NCBI RefSeq assembly: GCF_021155765.1
Contig: NC_060105.1
Span: 5,146,001 to 5,210,000, forward strand
Direction: 5' to 3'
DNA: 64,000 bases
DNA from: Diprion similis
Lineage: Eukaryota > Arthropoda > Insecta > Hymenoptera > Diprionidae
Under the pieces are notes generated by a model. It worked only from the letters and a program-made list of their open reading frames with translations. It had not been told where the DNA came from and did not search any database. Position numbers and translations under genes: made by a program. Below, piece after piece: positions 12,517-24,587 of this stretch (position 1 is its first letter; each line of letters begins with the position of its first letter).

Positions 12517-12953
12517 AATAGCCAAGAAAGATTGAAATTTAAACTGGGATTTTTTTTTTAAATTTAATTTCACCTTGTTCTGGCATTTAGCCAGTTTGCA
12601 TTTGCAAAATTCCCCACAAGGAATCTTTTTTTTTACACAATCGCATGTTTTGTACATGCAGTAATTTCCTTTACATGTACAACCTTTCCGAGATTTTTTA
12701 TCAATTGTTGTGCTCGCTGTTTCCGCATTCGGCTGCTGTTCCAAATGTGTTTGCAACTGACAGTCGACCCTTTTTTGCAATAATTGGAGTTCTTCTTTTA
12801 ATTGTATAACTTCAAGTGAAGTTTTATCAGGGCTAGTTTGCGCGCTAGCATCCTGTGTGCTGTAATTCAATTGAAACATTTCAAGCATTTAATGATAATC
12901 AGTGGTAGATAGGGCAATGATATACCATACATCAATCATTGACTGAGGATATG
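12507..12953 (-). repeat. Right arm of the inverted duplication
   Basis: This is the reverse-complement partner of 11161-11605, with a spacer of 901 bases. It includes the same 5' noncoding stretch, the KIF4-type cysteine-rich exon and the beginning of its intron. The arm starts within the terminal exon of the plus-strand fragment, so the two overlap by about 10 bases. Confidence 0.9.
12517..12888 (-). pseudogene. Second, inverted KIF4-like cysteine-rich exon copy
   Basis: An open frame from about 12882 encodes a near copy of the left-arm exon: heptad helix SLEVIQLKEELQLLQKRVD, then a module GCTCKG-x2-C-x3-C-x-C-x6-C-x3-C-x-C-x3-C. It differs from the left copy by a short insertion and keeps the Cys that the left copy has lost. 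Only this exon was duplicated; the tail exons are absent. Beyond the exon the frame simply reads into copied intron. A functional protein is unlikely, and transcription is unknown. Confidence 0.6.
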
Positions 12954-15236
12954 TAAAGACTTATAACCCTGAGACTTTATTCCGCAACTCTGTTCGCTGC
13001 TGTATAAAGCGTCACTTTACGGAACGAAAACTGCCACAAAAAGTGGACTTTTCAATGCCCATGCCGTAAAAAGTAAGTTATTTGGTATATTATACCAGCC
13101 CGATTCAATTTCTTTTGAACGGAGGCCAAATACCTTATATTTGGATTGATATTCGCCATATTTGCACTCGAGCGCCCTTCCGTTATTCAATCTGAACATA
13201 TCTTCCGAAGGAGACAAGTATTTTACATGCGCAGTGTTTTTCAGTAAAATCGCTATGAACTAAATAGTGTTAATTTTTATTCTATTCTTTCAAATATTCA
13301 GCTTCGTCTGATGGCTTCGTTCGATCGTAAGACCGAACCCCTTTCATTATGAATATTATTTCAACAACGAGTATTTTCTAGAGCAAGCCTCTGATTCTTA
13401 TTTGGGTTTCCATGTATACTCCAACGAGTGGCGACGAAACGAATTGTACTTACTGTAACTGTCTGCAAAATAAAATGATACATTGAAAACCACAATTTCC
13501 AATCTATAGCTGGTGATATGCTAACATCGGAATCTTATCTCATCGTTAGACAAGGTCAATGATTTGTTGGAAGTAGAAGACTCTTGAGGCTTCCGAAAGG
13601 TCTTACGACATTTTCTGTATCCGTTTTTGACAGAGATATCGTAATTCAAAGACTGCACGTGTCCAAACTTTTTGCATCGACCTTTGACGCATTCATTCGA
13701 GCGATAAACTGTTTAGCATGAAACCATCCATATATAATTGGCGATAATTGATAAGAATTCGATTACAAATAATCCGGAAAAATCATGTCTATGTAATATC
13801 AGTCTTTAGTTTTTATGTCCAATTTAAAATTGTCATCAATTTATACGACGTTTCGAAAAAGTTTTACGAGTGAACAGAGGGATTGACGAACATTGAATTA
13901 CGTTCGATTGCTTTACTCTACTTCGGCAAAATCTTATATATTTGTATACTACTTATCATTGTCACCTTTTGTCTGTGCATACTTGGATTGCGTGTTCCAG
14001 CAATTGGATTGATACTGCAATTTCTTTCTTTCAAACTTTCAGCATGTAACTAGCAATTGTCTACTAGTAGTATTTTTGTGTAGAAAGGTCTGCGTTTTCC
14101 GCTGCAAATAAATTATATTTTTTAAAAACCATGTAAATCTAGCGTAAGTTAAAAATTAGTTCAATACGTCAGCTGCATCTTCGTTCGCAATCAAGTTATT
14201 AGCCTTGACTGAAGACAATATCTTCAGTCAACGGTATGGGTTATGTAATAAACATATGTATGTACACAAATTACATAAGATGCATATAGGAACAACCATA
14301 TATTTTTATCCTTTGATTAACTTTATCGACTCATTCTCCCATTATTTGCATCAAGAAAAGTCTTCTAACTCTATTCCTTTTAAACCAAGTGTGTGTCTAT
14401 TGCGCATCTACTTAGATAATATTATTTTTATCGGTCCGATGGAATTGGATTATCATTGCTGAATTTTGCTCAAATGAATTTGCATAGATGAAAAGCATGC
14501 GGCGTCCGCACGAGGTTATATTAAAATTTCAGTCCGTTCTCGTTCGTCATTCCATAGGCATAATAATATTCGACTCTGCATTATCCGGGTACACGCGGTG
14601 AGCGATGGTAACATCGACATCAGTTCTTGTCGCCTCTGCGTACCGACCTGAGTTGCGGGTGCCAGAGTAGACGCAGAGGGCGCCGCTTGACGATGAATTT
14701 TTCTTGTTATAAAGGCATGAATGGGAGAGAGACGCAGTTCGCGTCAGTTCGCATGATTTTTCCACACCGTATTTTTGTAATTGAAAGCAAAAAACGTGAA
14801 TAAATATGAAATAAAACGTAATATGATAATAAAAATGATGACGTTAGTCTATATTTTCACTTATCTTTTTATTTTATATCACTAAAAAAATACTGATAAA
14901 AGAATAAAAACTTGAATGAGTTTCGAATTTCCCTCTCATGTATGAACTAAGTCAAATGACAAGATAATAAACAAATTTCCGATCATGTTTTGAAGACACG
15001 TGAAGCAAGAAAAAAAATTCAATTCATATTTTTGAAATAATTATATGATTAGCATTGGAGAAGTTTATTCACAGATAAAAGGTTGCTATTTCGGACGATA
15101 TTCATAGCTGGTTTGACCACGGAGTAGTCCTCTTTCTTCTGCGGGGTTTGGCATGGTGCTACAGTGCTCTTTTCATTTTCATTAAAGTTGAACATACTTG
15201 TTAATTCGTCATCTAATTGGAGTTAATAACTAAGAA
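12954..15236. other. Intergenic region; eIF1A promoter at its right end
   Basis: No coding gene is recognised. A small frame at 13017-13217 (-) has no family signature. A perfect hairpin sits at 14205-14231. A GC-richer patch (14520-14770) resembles promoter DNA but has no assignable transcript. The final 100-150 bases before 15237 should hold the eIF1A promoter and leader. Confidence 0.4.
14205..14231. repeat. Perfect 11-bp hairpin
   Basis: TTGACTGAAGA and its exact reverse complement TCTTCAGTCAA are separated by only five bases (CAATA). There is no following T-tract on either strand. Function unknown. Confidence 0.7.
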
Positions 15237-17274
15237 ATGCCGAAGAATAAGGGTAAGTCAGAGTATTAGCAAGTTTTTAAAAATCATTTCAAGTCGAGTA
15301 ACCCACAAATTAACCTCCCATCAACATCGAATGACTGGCACGATTTATCGAACAATGTGGTTAAGTTTGGTATAACCTGCCAGTGTCATTCTGGCGTTAA
15401 AAATAGTCGATGCACCTTGATGAAAAAAAAATAATAATTTTCTCTTCATCCAATGCGTCATCGCCAATGATGCTCGTGACGAGTGATATGATCCGTGTTT
15501 TTGTTATTAGGAAAGGGAGGTAAAAACAGGAGAAGAGGTAAGAACGAGAATGAAACTGAAAAGAGAGAGCTGGTATTCAAGGAAGATGGCCAAGGCAAGT
15601 AAAAACACATGTATACACATTCATGTGCATTATCATACAGCCTATTTACTTCTTCGAGTAAGCTAATCTATCCGAGATAATGTTATTCTTCGACTTAAAT
15701 TCTGACAATGTTCAAAACAAATTGATCCTTGACTCGAAGAAATGTTATGATCTTTGCATAATGTTTGTTTTCACGAACAAAGTAGTCGTGAATGAAAAAT
15801 AATGAAATAAAAATGCTCACATATTTTTTATTTTACAGAATACGCGCAAGTAACCAAGATGCTTGGTAACGGAAGGCTGGAAGCGATGTGCTTTGATGGG
15901 GTTAAAAGACTTTGTCACATCAGAGGAAAACTTCGTAAAAAAGTATGGATCAATCAAGGTGACATTATTTTGATCGGCCTTCGTGATTACCAAGATGCCA
16001 AAGCCGACGTCATTCTCAAATATACATCTGACGAAGCTCGTAATCTCAAAACTTATGGAGAATTTCCAGAAACAGGTAAGATTTGGGCTACTCGTTGTTT
16101 GTACGTGGATTATTTTCATTGCGATTGAACTAAAGGGTGGTAAGTGATGGAAATCATTGCAGAACTTGGGACGACTTTTAATTTTAATTCAATTTATAGA
16201 GTAAAAATTGCATTTAGCCATATCTTTAATTACCTAATGATCGTACGTTTCCGTCCGGTGTTCTTAGAATCTGTTTGAATATCATTTTATCATGAACAGA
16301 GAAATGATTGAGTTTGATATAGTATGTGACAAATGTATTTTATCTTTACAGTTCGCATCAACGACACTGTTACATTTGTCGAGGATGGATTCGACGAAGA
16401 TATTGAGTTTGGTGATGAAATTAGCGACGACGATGAGGATGACGTCGATAACGTAAGTTGTTCAATGTTATTTTAAACTAAAAATGATTGAAAGTTTATT
16501 TTCAACATATCAATATTGCCAAACTATAATTTGGTGCTACTAAAATTGCATTTCATCCACTAAAATGGTTCGATGTTTCATGTCACATGACTTACAGACA
16601 GGACTTGTTAAATCGAAAGTACAACTCGGAAAATTTTAAATGTTTATGAAAATGTGTTGGTAAAATTTTTCTATTGCACAGATCTGATGACCCGAAAAAT
16701 AATCAATGGTGGTGAGGGAATGGAGTATAGAAGAATTGAGTGGTGAAAATTGCATCACATGGAGCACAGCCAAGGCATTCTGCTTGCTTCCAATCAATAC
16801 ATAATTGATCAATTGTATCTACAAATAAACAATTGTAACCACTGATTAATGCAGTCATCCTATCGTAACAACTATAATACGCAACCCTTGTATATGTAAA
16901 TTTAATGTAGACCGAAATAGCATAATATGTTACTCGTAATATTATACTATGCACATTATATGCCTATATATATATTGCTATTTCAACAGTCGCAAATTGA
17001 CCGCATCAACAAAAATTATTAGATCAATTTATTACTAAATAAAACTTATGTCGCTAACTCTACGTTAAAGACTATCTTCAAAAAATTCCCTTGAGCGAAT
17101 ACACATTGCAAGTTTTTAATGAAACCGTAGTTTTCATCGGAAAGAGAATTATGATCTACGAAGAAGTCCACTGCCAATATTTATTTGTAAAGTTCGTCGT
17201 TAGTGGTATTGGTTGTAATTTGACATGAATGTTGATAGTATTTTTCCTTTTGTTTCTTTTAGATAAATTATTAG
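15237..17274 (+). CDS. eIF1A: Eukaryotic translation initiation factor 1A
   Basis: eIF1A binds the 40S A-site region and supports scanning and start-codon choice. Five exons, 15237-15252, 15511-15594, 15839-16075, 16352-16452 and 17263-17274, give 149 aa. The N-terminal basic tail [15 protein letters not shown] and the OB-fold segment (about residues 22-95, with [15 protein letters not shown] and [12 protein letters not shown]) match the family almost residue for residue. The C-terminal tail is acidic ([13 protein letters not shown]). The last exon is tiny, adding Ile-Asn-Tyr and TAG, but its acceptor has an excellent pyrimidine tract. Intron 2 begins with GC (CAAG|GCAAGT at 15595), a rare but accepted GC-AG intron; only this junction restores the D-G-Q-E-Y-A reading. 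An AATAAA lies at 17437-17442. Confidence 0.96.
15329..15391 (+). other. Long hairpin in eIF1A intron 1
   Basis: GAATGAC-TGGCA at 15329-15340 pairs with TGCCA-GT-GTCATTC ending at 15391. This gives a 12-pair stem with a two-base bulge and a loop of about 37 bases. A second, weaker helix (CGATG/CATCG enclosing GATGAA/TTCATC) follows at about 15408-15474. There is no ACA box after it, so I do not call an H/ACA snoRNA. A structured intronic RNA is possible. Confidence 0.4.
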
Positions 17275-18772
17275 AGCATCAGTCATTCCTTACGACTTAG
17301 GTGCGATTAAATTAAATTCAGAAATGGCAACTGATTAATTAGTAAAATTCTATTACATTACAGATAAAATTGCATTGTAGTTCTCTCTGTAATTTAATTT
17401 ATATTATTCATTATGTATTTACATTATATTTGTTTCAATAAAATGCAAAGTATAAGTCATTCGTCGACAAATCGAAAGCCCGTGTGTAACTCAAGAATGA
17501 ATCCTGCGCGAAATAACATTAGCAAAATCGCCGAGACTTCAATTGAACCGTGTGTATATTTAACTATCGATAGGAATGATTGAGATCAAGTACTTCGATA
17601 ACGTGGCCAGATGTACCAAATCTAGATGCTTTCAAATCAGGGCAAAAAATCAATGCCAATGTGAAACCAAAAAAATAGCTATTTTCATAATTTTTTTTTT
17701 ATAGTGGACGAATATAATTGGCGCTTTATTCTCATAGAATCTTATTATACACAATTTTTAAATATTGGAACATAAATAATTTACCAGATGACGCCACGAA
17801 CTAGTGTAAAAAGATGCGCCACTCTTTGATAATTAGACAAACTACTTTTTTAACGTATTATGCAAGTAAACTGACGGAAATCTTCACAAATTCCTTCGAA
17901 ACAGAGCATATTTTTGTGTTTATGGAGTTCTTTGGTCAACTTTTTACGTATCGTTGAATAATACGTAAGGCGCTACCCTGCCATTTACTATAAAAATTGA
18001 GAATTTGGAACAGATCGTTAACTAAGCCGTAATTACTGAAGAATGTAGGCAAAACAGTAAGATCATGAATGCAGAATTTATTCATAATCATTTGTTTTAT
18101 CCCGACTGCCGATTTCCCACAGCCAATGTTTATAATTATTTTTGCGAAAAGTAAGCCCGATTTATCATAGAGTAAGAGACACAATTCCTTTGGATATGTA
18201 ACTTTATCGAGCGCAACGAAGTTTGAAGTTTATGATGATTGATGGATGCGACAGCCGTCATAAACTCATCTCGTGCTTAAACGATTGAACGCCAAGGCCG
18301 CCGAAGTTGGAACATTATAGTAGAATGATCCTTCTTCAATACGTAGAAACACAAATCTATTAGGAGGCCACAAATTTTCGGGAAAAAAATTCCGTGACAA
18401 TTCCAGGTGTGTGGCCGGCCCGTCTATTCTGCAGACGTTTACACGAAAATGCAAAGAACTTCAAAAAGAATGCGGCGATAATTATAAACAAAAGATTACA
18501 GAAAAACGGGTGAAAAAATAAAGAAGCGAAACAAATATTCGTCGCAAAAGCCATAATACATCACGATTCGAATGTTTGCTGCATCGATTTGAAATTTGAA
18601 AATGCGTTCAGCTAAAAATGTCGTTGAAATACGATTCGAGGTCTCCAGCCGAGAATCTTGTCGATAGTCAGATGCTGAAATGAATTCTCGGGAAGGTCCG
18701 AATTTTCTTAATACCTGCACCGGCACCGTTCCCCGTGCCGAAGCCCGAGTTTTGGCGTTCAGTACAGGTGGA

Positions 18773-18823
18773 TGACGTCAGGGACAGGCTGCGGATGAGG
18801 TTAGCGCCGACGAGGTTACGTCA
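18773..18823. promoter_or_regulatory. Pair of CRE-like sites in a CpG-rich block
   Basis: A full palindromic TGACGTCA lies at 18773-18780 and a variant TTACGTCA at 18816-18823, inside locally GC-rich DNA. CREB/ATF-type bZIP proteins bind such sites. This would suit a promoter for a plus-strand transcript reaching 27 kb, but no transcription start is proven. Confidence 0.35.
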
Positions 18824-19341
18824 TCGGCGAAGCGGTCGGTTGACATTCCGAAAATAGAGAAACTCTGTGAGCTCGTAGAAGCTGCCCGCAGCCCGACGTC
18901 GAGACGAACCTAGAGGCATCATATCATCCGTCGTGCCTACATACATAATATGTGTATAATACAAAGGAAACCGCGGATTATACACGAGATGATCATTATG
19001 GTGCAGATTTAACCTCTGTAGCTGGCAAGCCGAAGAGTCCCGGCCTCTGTGACTGAGAAATTCATTGATTGGTTAGGAGGGGGGAGGGCAAATAGCAGGC
19101 ATGTGAGAGCTGCTAGAAACGTTACTACACGTAGGTACCTAAGAAGTCATTGTTTATTTCTTTATAATGATAGTTACGTAGAATACGACGAGAATTGCGG
19201 TCTGAAGAATTACGGCAAGGTAGAAATATAGCGACGCTGTCATCGCAGCTGGGGAAGCGTTGCGTCGTATCGAACCGTTTATGGCAATTATAACATAAAG
19301 ATCTGTGTCATATGCACATTAATTGCGATCGAAATGTGGCA

Positions 19342-19356
19342 GGGGGGGGGGGGGGG
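19342..19356. repeat. G15 homopolymer
   Basis: Fifteen consecutive G bases, followed by TGTGTG. Such runs can form G-quadruplexes and are prone to length change. Confidence 0.9.
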
Positions 19357-22300
19357 TGTGTGAGATTTTATGCATTCGCCGTGAATCATTTTACATTTTA
19401 CCCTGTACACTTTGCAAATGCAGAAAGCGGTCAGAGTTTTCTACATGTTGCAAAGGAAACGTGCAACTTTTTAGTCATCGATAGTTACGATGAATAAAAA
19501 CGTTTACTGCAATGTTAGAAAAACCCTTGCTCACGCGGGATTTCAACGCGCATGGCGCGAAATTTGAATATTCAAATTCCGTTCCATTATATTGTCATGC
19601 ATGGCCGTACGTCGCATTATCATATATCCGTACAATACGCGTACATTATGTAGATTAGCATATTTTATCACACAAGCCGAAACTGCACGCTGTAATAGAA
19701 TGTGAACGTAAAATACTTTTTATTGTATTATTGTATTGATCGAATGACGCGATCGTGATCAGTCAACAATTTCAAATGATATCTGCCTTGTGCAGTGTTC
19801 ACGATTGATTGGTCAAGATTAGCTGTACATGTTTATGTACACAGGTTTATCACAGGTCGAGAAAGATAAGCACCTGGCACATGTTGGAATTTCGAATATG
19901 CAACCTGACGATGAACTACGTGTGCACCTCGCCAAACAATTTGACAAGTTTTGCATAAACTTTACGGGGCTGTTTGCATACCTATAGCTGTACAGACAAG
20001 TATTACAAGCATACGTATAGGTGTAAATACTTTGCTGAGCTAACAGTGGATATGATTAATTTACTCAGCTTGGGCTGTAGCTGAAAGAAAAATATAACTT
20101 CTACGAAATATTTACACAAAAAAACGTGCGCTCATAGAGAATTTGCTCAAGTCCGTTGGCACGGCGTTTTAATAATCACGCGGTGAAACTAGATGCTGAA
20201 AATAGATTTTACCGTTCAGACGGAATCGGAGTTGTTGTTGGGTTACAAATTTTCTTGAAAAAAATTTTCAACATTTGAATCTTGGGCAAAAAACACTTGC
20301 GAAAATTCGTTGATTCTTATCGCTGAGAACGTCGTGAAAATGTGTTTGTACAAACAATCTCGCTCAAGAAGAGGAACGTTTTCAAGATATCGATGATGTA
20401 GTAATACAATATTACGATTTGGACGTAATTCTCGAATACGCGCTGAGAGTAAAATTAAATGGAATCAACCGTGCCTCGTTATTTGTATTGATTTCAGAAT
20501 TATTCATTTTTGTATTTTCTGCGGGTTACGATTGAGAAAACAGTGTAAACAGCGAGTAGTTAATGAGATCGAAAGTTTCAAGCGATGATCGAGTCGTTAT
20601 ATCTTCATCGCCGTGAATACAAACGTTGCGTCAACCGAGGTGCTGACCAATAAGTACGATGCTGAGAAAAACCGCGAGGATTGCGAATTGTGAAGCCGTC
20701 GACGATGCTGCGTGTGGGCGCATAACGCATGTAACCTGCATGCGGTCTGACAACGGCTTAAAGCAGTCACTAGTCTCTTGGAGGGCGAGCAGCCTGCCAA
20801 ACGCCAAGTAGAAAGATCCAGTCGTTGGCGGACTGCGGTTCGTGTGACGCGGAATTGTAGCTTAAATTTCGTCGTCGCCGCGCGGCTCTTTTTCATTTTA
20901 AATAAAATCAGAAAACTTTTTATGCAGTAATTAATACTCGGCTTATCACTATCAAATCACCGCATCTCGGTGATTTTCATTCCGTGTCACTTATCAGTGC
21001 CAATATATTAATATTACAAGTGCGGACGTGCATAGCTACGGATTATTTACTTACTTATACGCAACTTGTCACATATTTGACAGAGGTGAGTGTCTGTGTT
21101 GAAGTATCGCGCCGCAGTTTTACACGCGATTTCACATCGTATAATGTATTAAAAAACGACACGTTTCTTTCGCGGTTTTAGAGTACCAATAATGCTGCGG
21201 GTTTTCGAGTACATTTTTCGTAATACACAACAGGAGATAACTTGCGAATATTTTCCTTCCTAAGCAATTTGAGACTCAGACGCGTGTACCCTGTGTTCGT
21301 AAATTACGAATCGCAACGGACTTGCGAAAGATGCTAATATGCGGTGCCAGGTTACCACATGTGGAGGCACGTCTGAGCCGAGGAAACCTGAGATTGCTGT
21401 TGGTGTTCGTACAGTCTGTAACGCACAAGCAGCTACGGGGATCATAAAGTTGAACCACAAAAATTTATGTCGGTTCGAGGAAGAGCTTATTTGAAAGGAG
21501 GAATTTCAACGAGCTTCATATCGGCCGGCTCTTTCACTTTACTGCACTTTTAAACCCCGGGGTTGAAGTTAGTAGTTAGACACTGCGTGGCGCGCGTAGT
21601 TTTTCCACTAAATTTCAGTTCAATCATCTTACGAACCAAGCTAGACGAGGTTACAACGAGGCCGTATAATTTCACCATTAAGACCCAGCATCGTGCGTGT
21701 GCGAGGAGATATCTCGATCGGTTTGTCTCCGATAAAGATAACACCGCGCTGGACAATTTCACGTCTTGACAATTGGCCGGAGATAAGGGGGAAAACTGTG
21801 TGAAAAGGGTTCTTATCCGGTCAGACGAGGGAAAACTCGGAATAGGAATAATTTGAATAGACAGATAGAAGCGGGATAAATAAATAAATAATACAAGGCA
21901 TCCAACGAGAGTCTCGCCGCTGCCTGACGGAGGGCCGGGGATCTCTCTAGTTTGGGGAACGAGCTGCACGATTCTTTCAAGATCATAAAATGAGCTGAAA
22001 ATAATCTCCGAGGCTAACAACTCGGAGGCGCGCGCTGAGACCCGAAAGTGAATGTATCCGGTTTTTATTCGGTCTGTACGGACCTTTAAACACAGCAAAT
22101 AAAGCCCAGTTAGGATATAGGTGAGCTATATTTAACCGACTTGAGGGCGCACCGAGACGAAAAGAGAGATAAGACCATCGAATATATTCCGGCGACGAAA
22201 TCACTCGACTTTGTTATTATTATTATATATTACTATCCAGCATCGGTGTATTGTTCTTAATTTTATCTAATTGTATAAAAGAACATGCCGCGCACGTACG

Positions 22301-24558
22301 ATGGTTTCGATTACACGAGGTTGTCACGAAGCTACATGTAATTCTATTCAATTAGGCTTTCCGTGGCGATATGTTCAGCAATCCAATAACGGTTAGTATA
22401 ATGCGCACTTGTTTTCAATTCGCATATCGTCCATTGCGCGAAGTGCGTCGTAAGTTCAGTTGAAAAATTAAAAAGTAGAGAAACAAGTATTACTCACATT
22501 CGATTCGTGGAGAAAAGTTACGACTAGATATTAGTTTTTTTTTTTTTTTTTTTAAATTATTTTTTCATTTGTAATAATGGATCGATTTCTTCATCGGAGA
22601 TGATCCGTGCTCTGTTGTTTTCTTTTTTAAAACCTATTTTCGATAAGATCAATGGCGCTCGTTTGAAAAACGTTCTTCTTTCTCGAATCCTGATCTACGA
22701 CCATCGAATATCATGCGATATTTTCATCATACGAAGAATCGTAGACGTCTGGCAAATACGTAAAAATAAAAACTTGAATCCAGGCTCCACCTACAATAGC
22801 GAGAAATCTTCTTCACCGCCTACCATAAAATTATACCACTAGCCAGGGTCTCGACATCGCTGTTGCATATTAAATTCTGTTTTTTTTTACTCTAGAGCTT
22901 TTTACTATACGTATTCATACTGTTACTCAAAACACTGAAACGAAATCCGCATCAAACGATTAACGTGCGTAAAATTTGACTAATGACGAAAATTCGACGC
23001 TGTCTGTGATAATTACTGTGTAGAAAAAACTTGTGAATTTTTACAGCAACGAAAGAGTCGGAGGTCGATGATAGATGAATTGAATTTTTTAAACAATTTA
23101 GAAATTTAGAAAATTATTAGAATGAATTTTCTCTCCCAGCACGCGAAGCGGTAATCCTAACTTGCATTTCGCAAGGCGTGTACGTATATCATCATGCATC
23201 ATGGGTGAAAAGAATTTTTGAGTATTCCTGAGCGGTAGAGTTTCGGTATTCGCATTACAAGCTGAGTTGCAAAATCTATTTGACCACTTTCAAACGGGAT
23301 TGAAGGTCAACCGTTCCGGCCGACATTCTTACTACGGATGATAAAACGAAGAGCAGAGAAAATACGCGTTTGAAATGCGTACCGCGCGTATATATCTGTG
23401 TAGACGATATGTGCTGAATTCGGTTCACGTAAATATTAAGATTTCAGTCTGACGCGTTCGCTAATTTTAGAATCAACTGCCCCGACCCTAAAACAAGCCG
23501 ATGGAAATACGGCGAAACCGCGAGTGCGGATTTAAGCTTATGCATTTACAGTCTACACTGAACATAATTTTTAGCGTACATTATGCAGTGCGAGAAGCGT
23601 GTTGCAAATATCTGGAAAAATGATAAATTGTGCAAAATCAATTCTGCGATTTTATAGAGTTCGATTGAAAGTCGAGAACGTAGATTACCGCATCCTCATG
23701 TTCGTAGTTACACAGAACTATTCCATTTCACTGTCGACGATTCTTCGTACACAAACGGGGAATTTATGGCGTAGATTGTATTATTTATTTTATACTTGCT
23801 GGAAAAAATTTATGGCTTCGACGTGGAGAAAACCGCGAAGCAATCTAAAACTGAATTAGGATTCAGAAAAAGAACAAGCACATAATCAACTCTGTACGAT
23901 AACCGATTGACATTCGCGATTTAAATACGTATATGGAAATCAAACGCTGCCTACGTAAGCGTCTTACGTTATATATATCACTTATAGTACGTAGACTAAT
24001 AAAAAAATCTCACTAAAAGGCGAACATTTATTTTTCAATCGCTAACTATATAACCGACTGATATCTATACAGCGCAGGTGATTAAATTGTCAGAAATTCA
24101 TTTGATTCGTCTCTTGCATTAATTTTTTTCACCCCCTTTCACGTGATTCTGCACGTGCTAATGTTGCATCTAAAACAAAGAAAGAAACAAACAAACAAAG
24201 AAAAAAAGAAAAAAAAATCCCGCTGGCAGCGTGTGTGGAAACTGAGAATATTTATGTGTGTAATATACGACAGGAAGTCTTAGGCAATGCGAATTTAATA
24301 CAGTGAACGGCGTAGTTAAATACGTGTATAATGTACGTAGGTTGCACCTTCCGGTTGGTTATACTAGACGTTTGAATTTCGAACGTATTCGCGAAGGTTG
24401 TTGAAATTGGGTCACCAGGATTTGTTCTTCGTGATTTCCAATGCAAAGGAACAGAGACCACGACTCCGAAGGCCAAGGCGAACGTTTCAATGACTAGAGC
24501 AGTCCTTGTAGTGGCTCGAATGAGTAAAATTACACGTAGGTGGTGTTTCTTCATAAAA

Positions 24559-24587
24559 GAGAGAGAGAGAGAGAGATAGAGAGAGAA
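24559..24587. repeat. (GA)n microsatellite
   Basis: About 14 GA units interrupted once by GATA. No gene overlaps it. Confidence 0.9.

Noticed and set aside
21550-22098. 182-codon open frame on the minus strand
   Set aside because: It lies in CpG-rich DNA where stop codons are rarer, shows no domain, signal or splice context, and overlaps an opposite-strand frame. I see no support for a protein.
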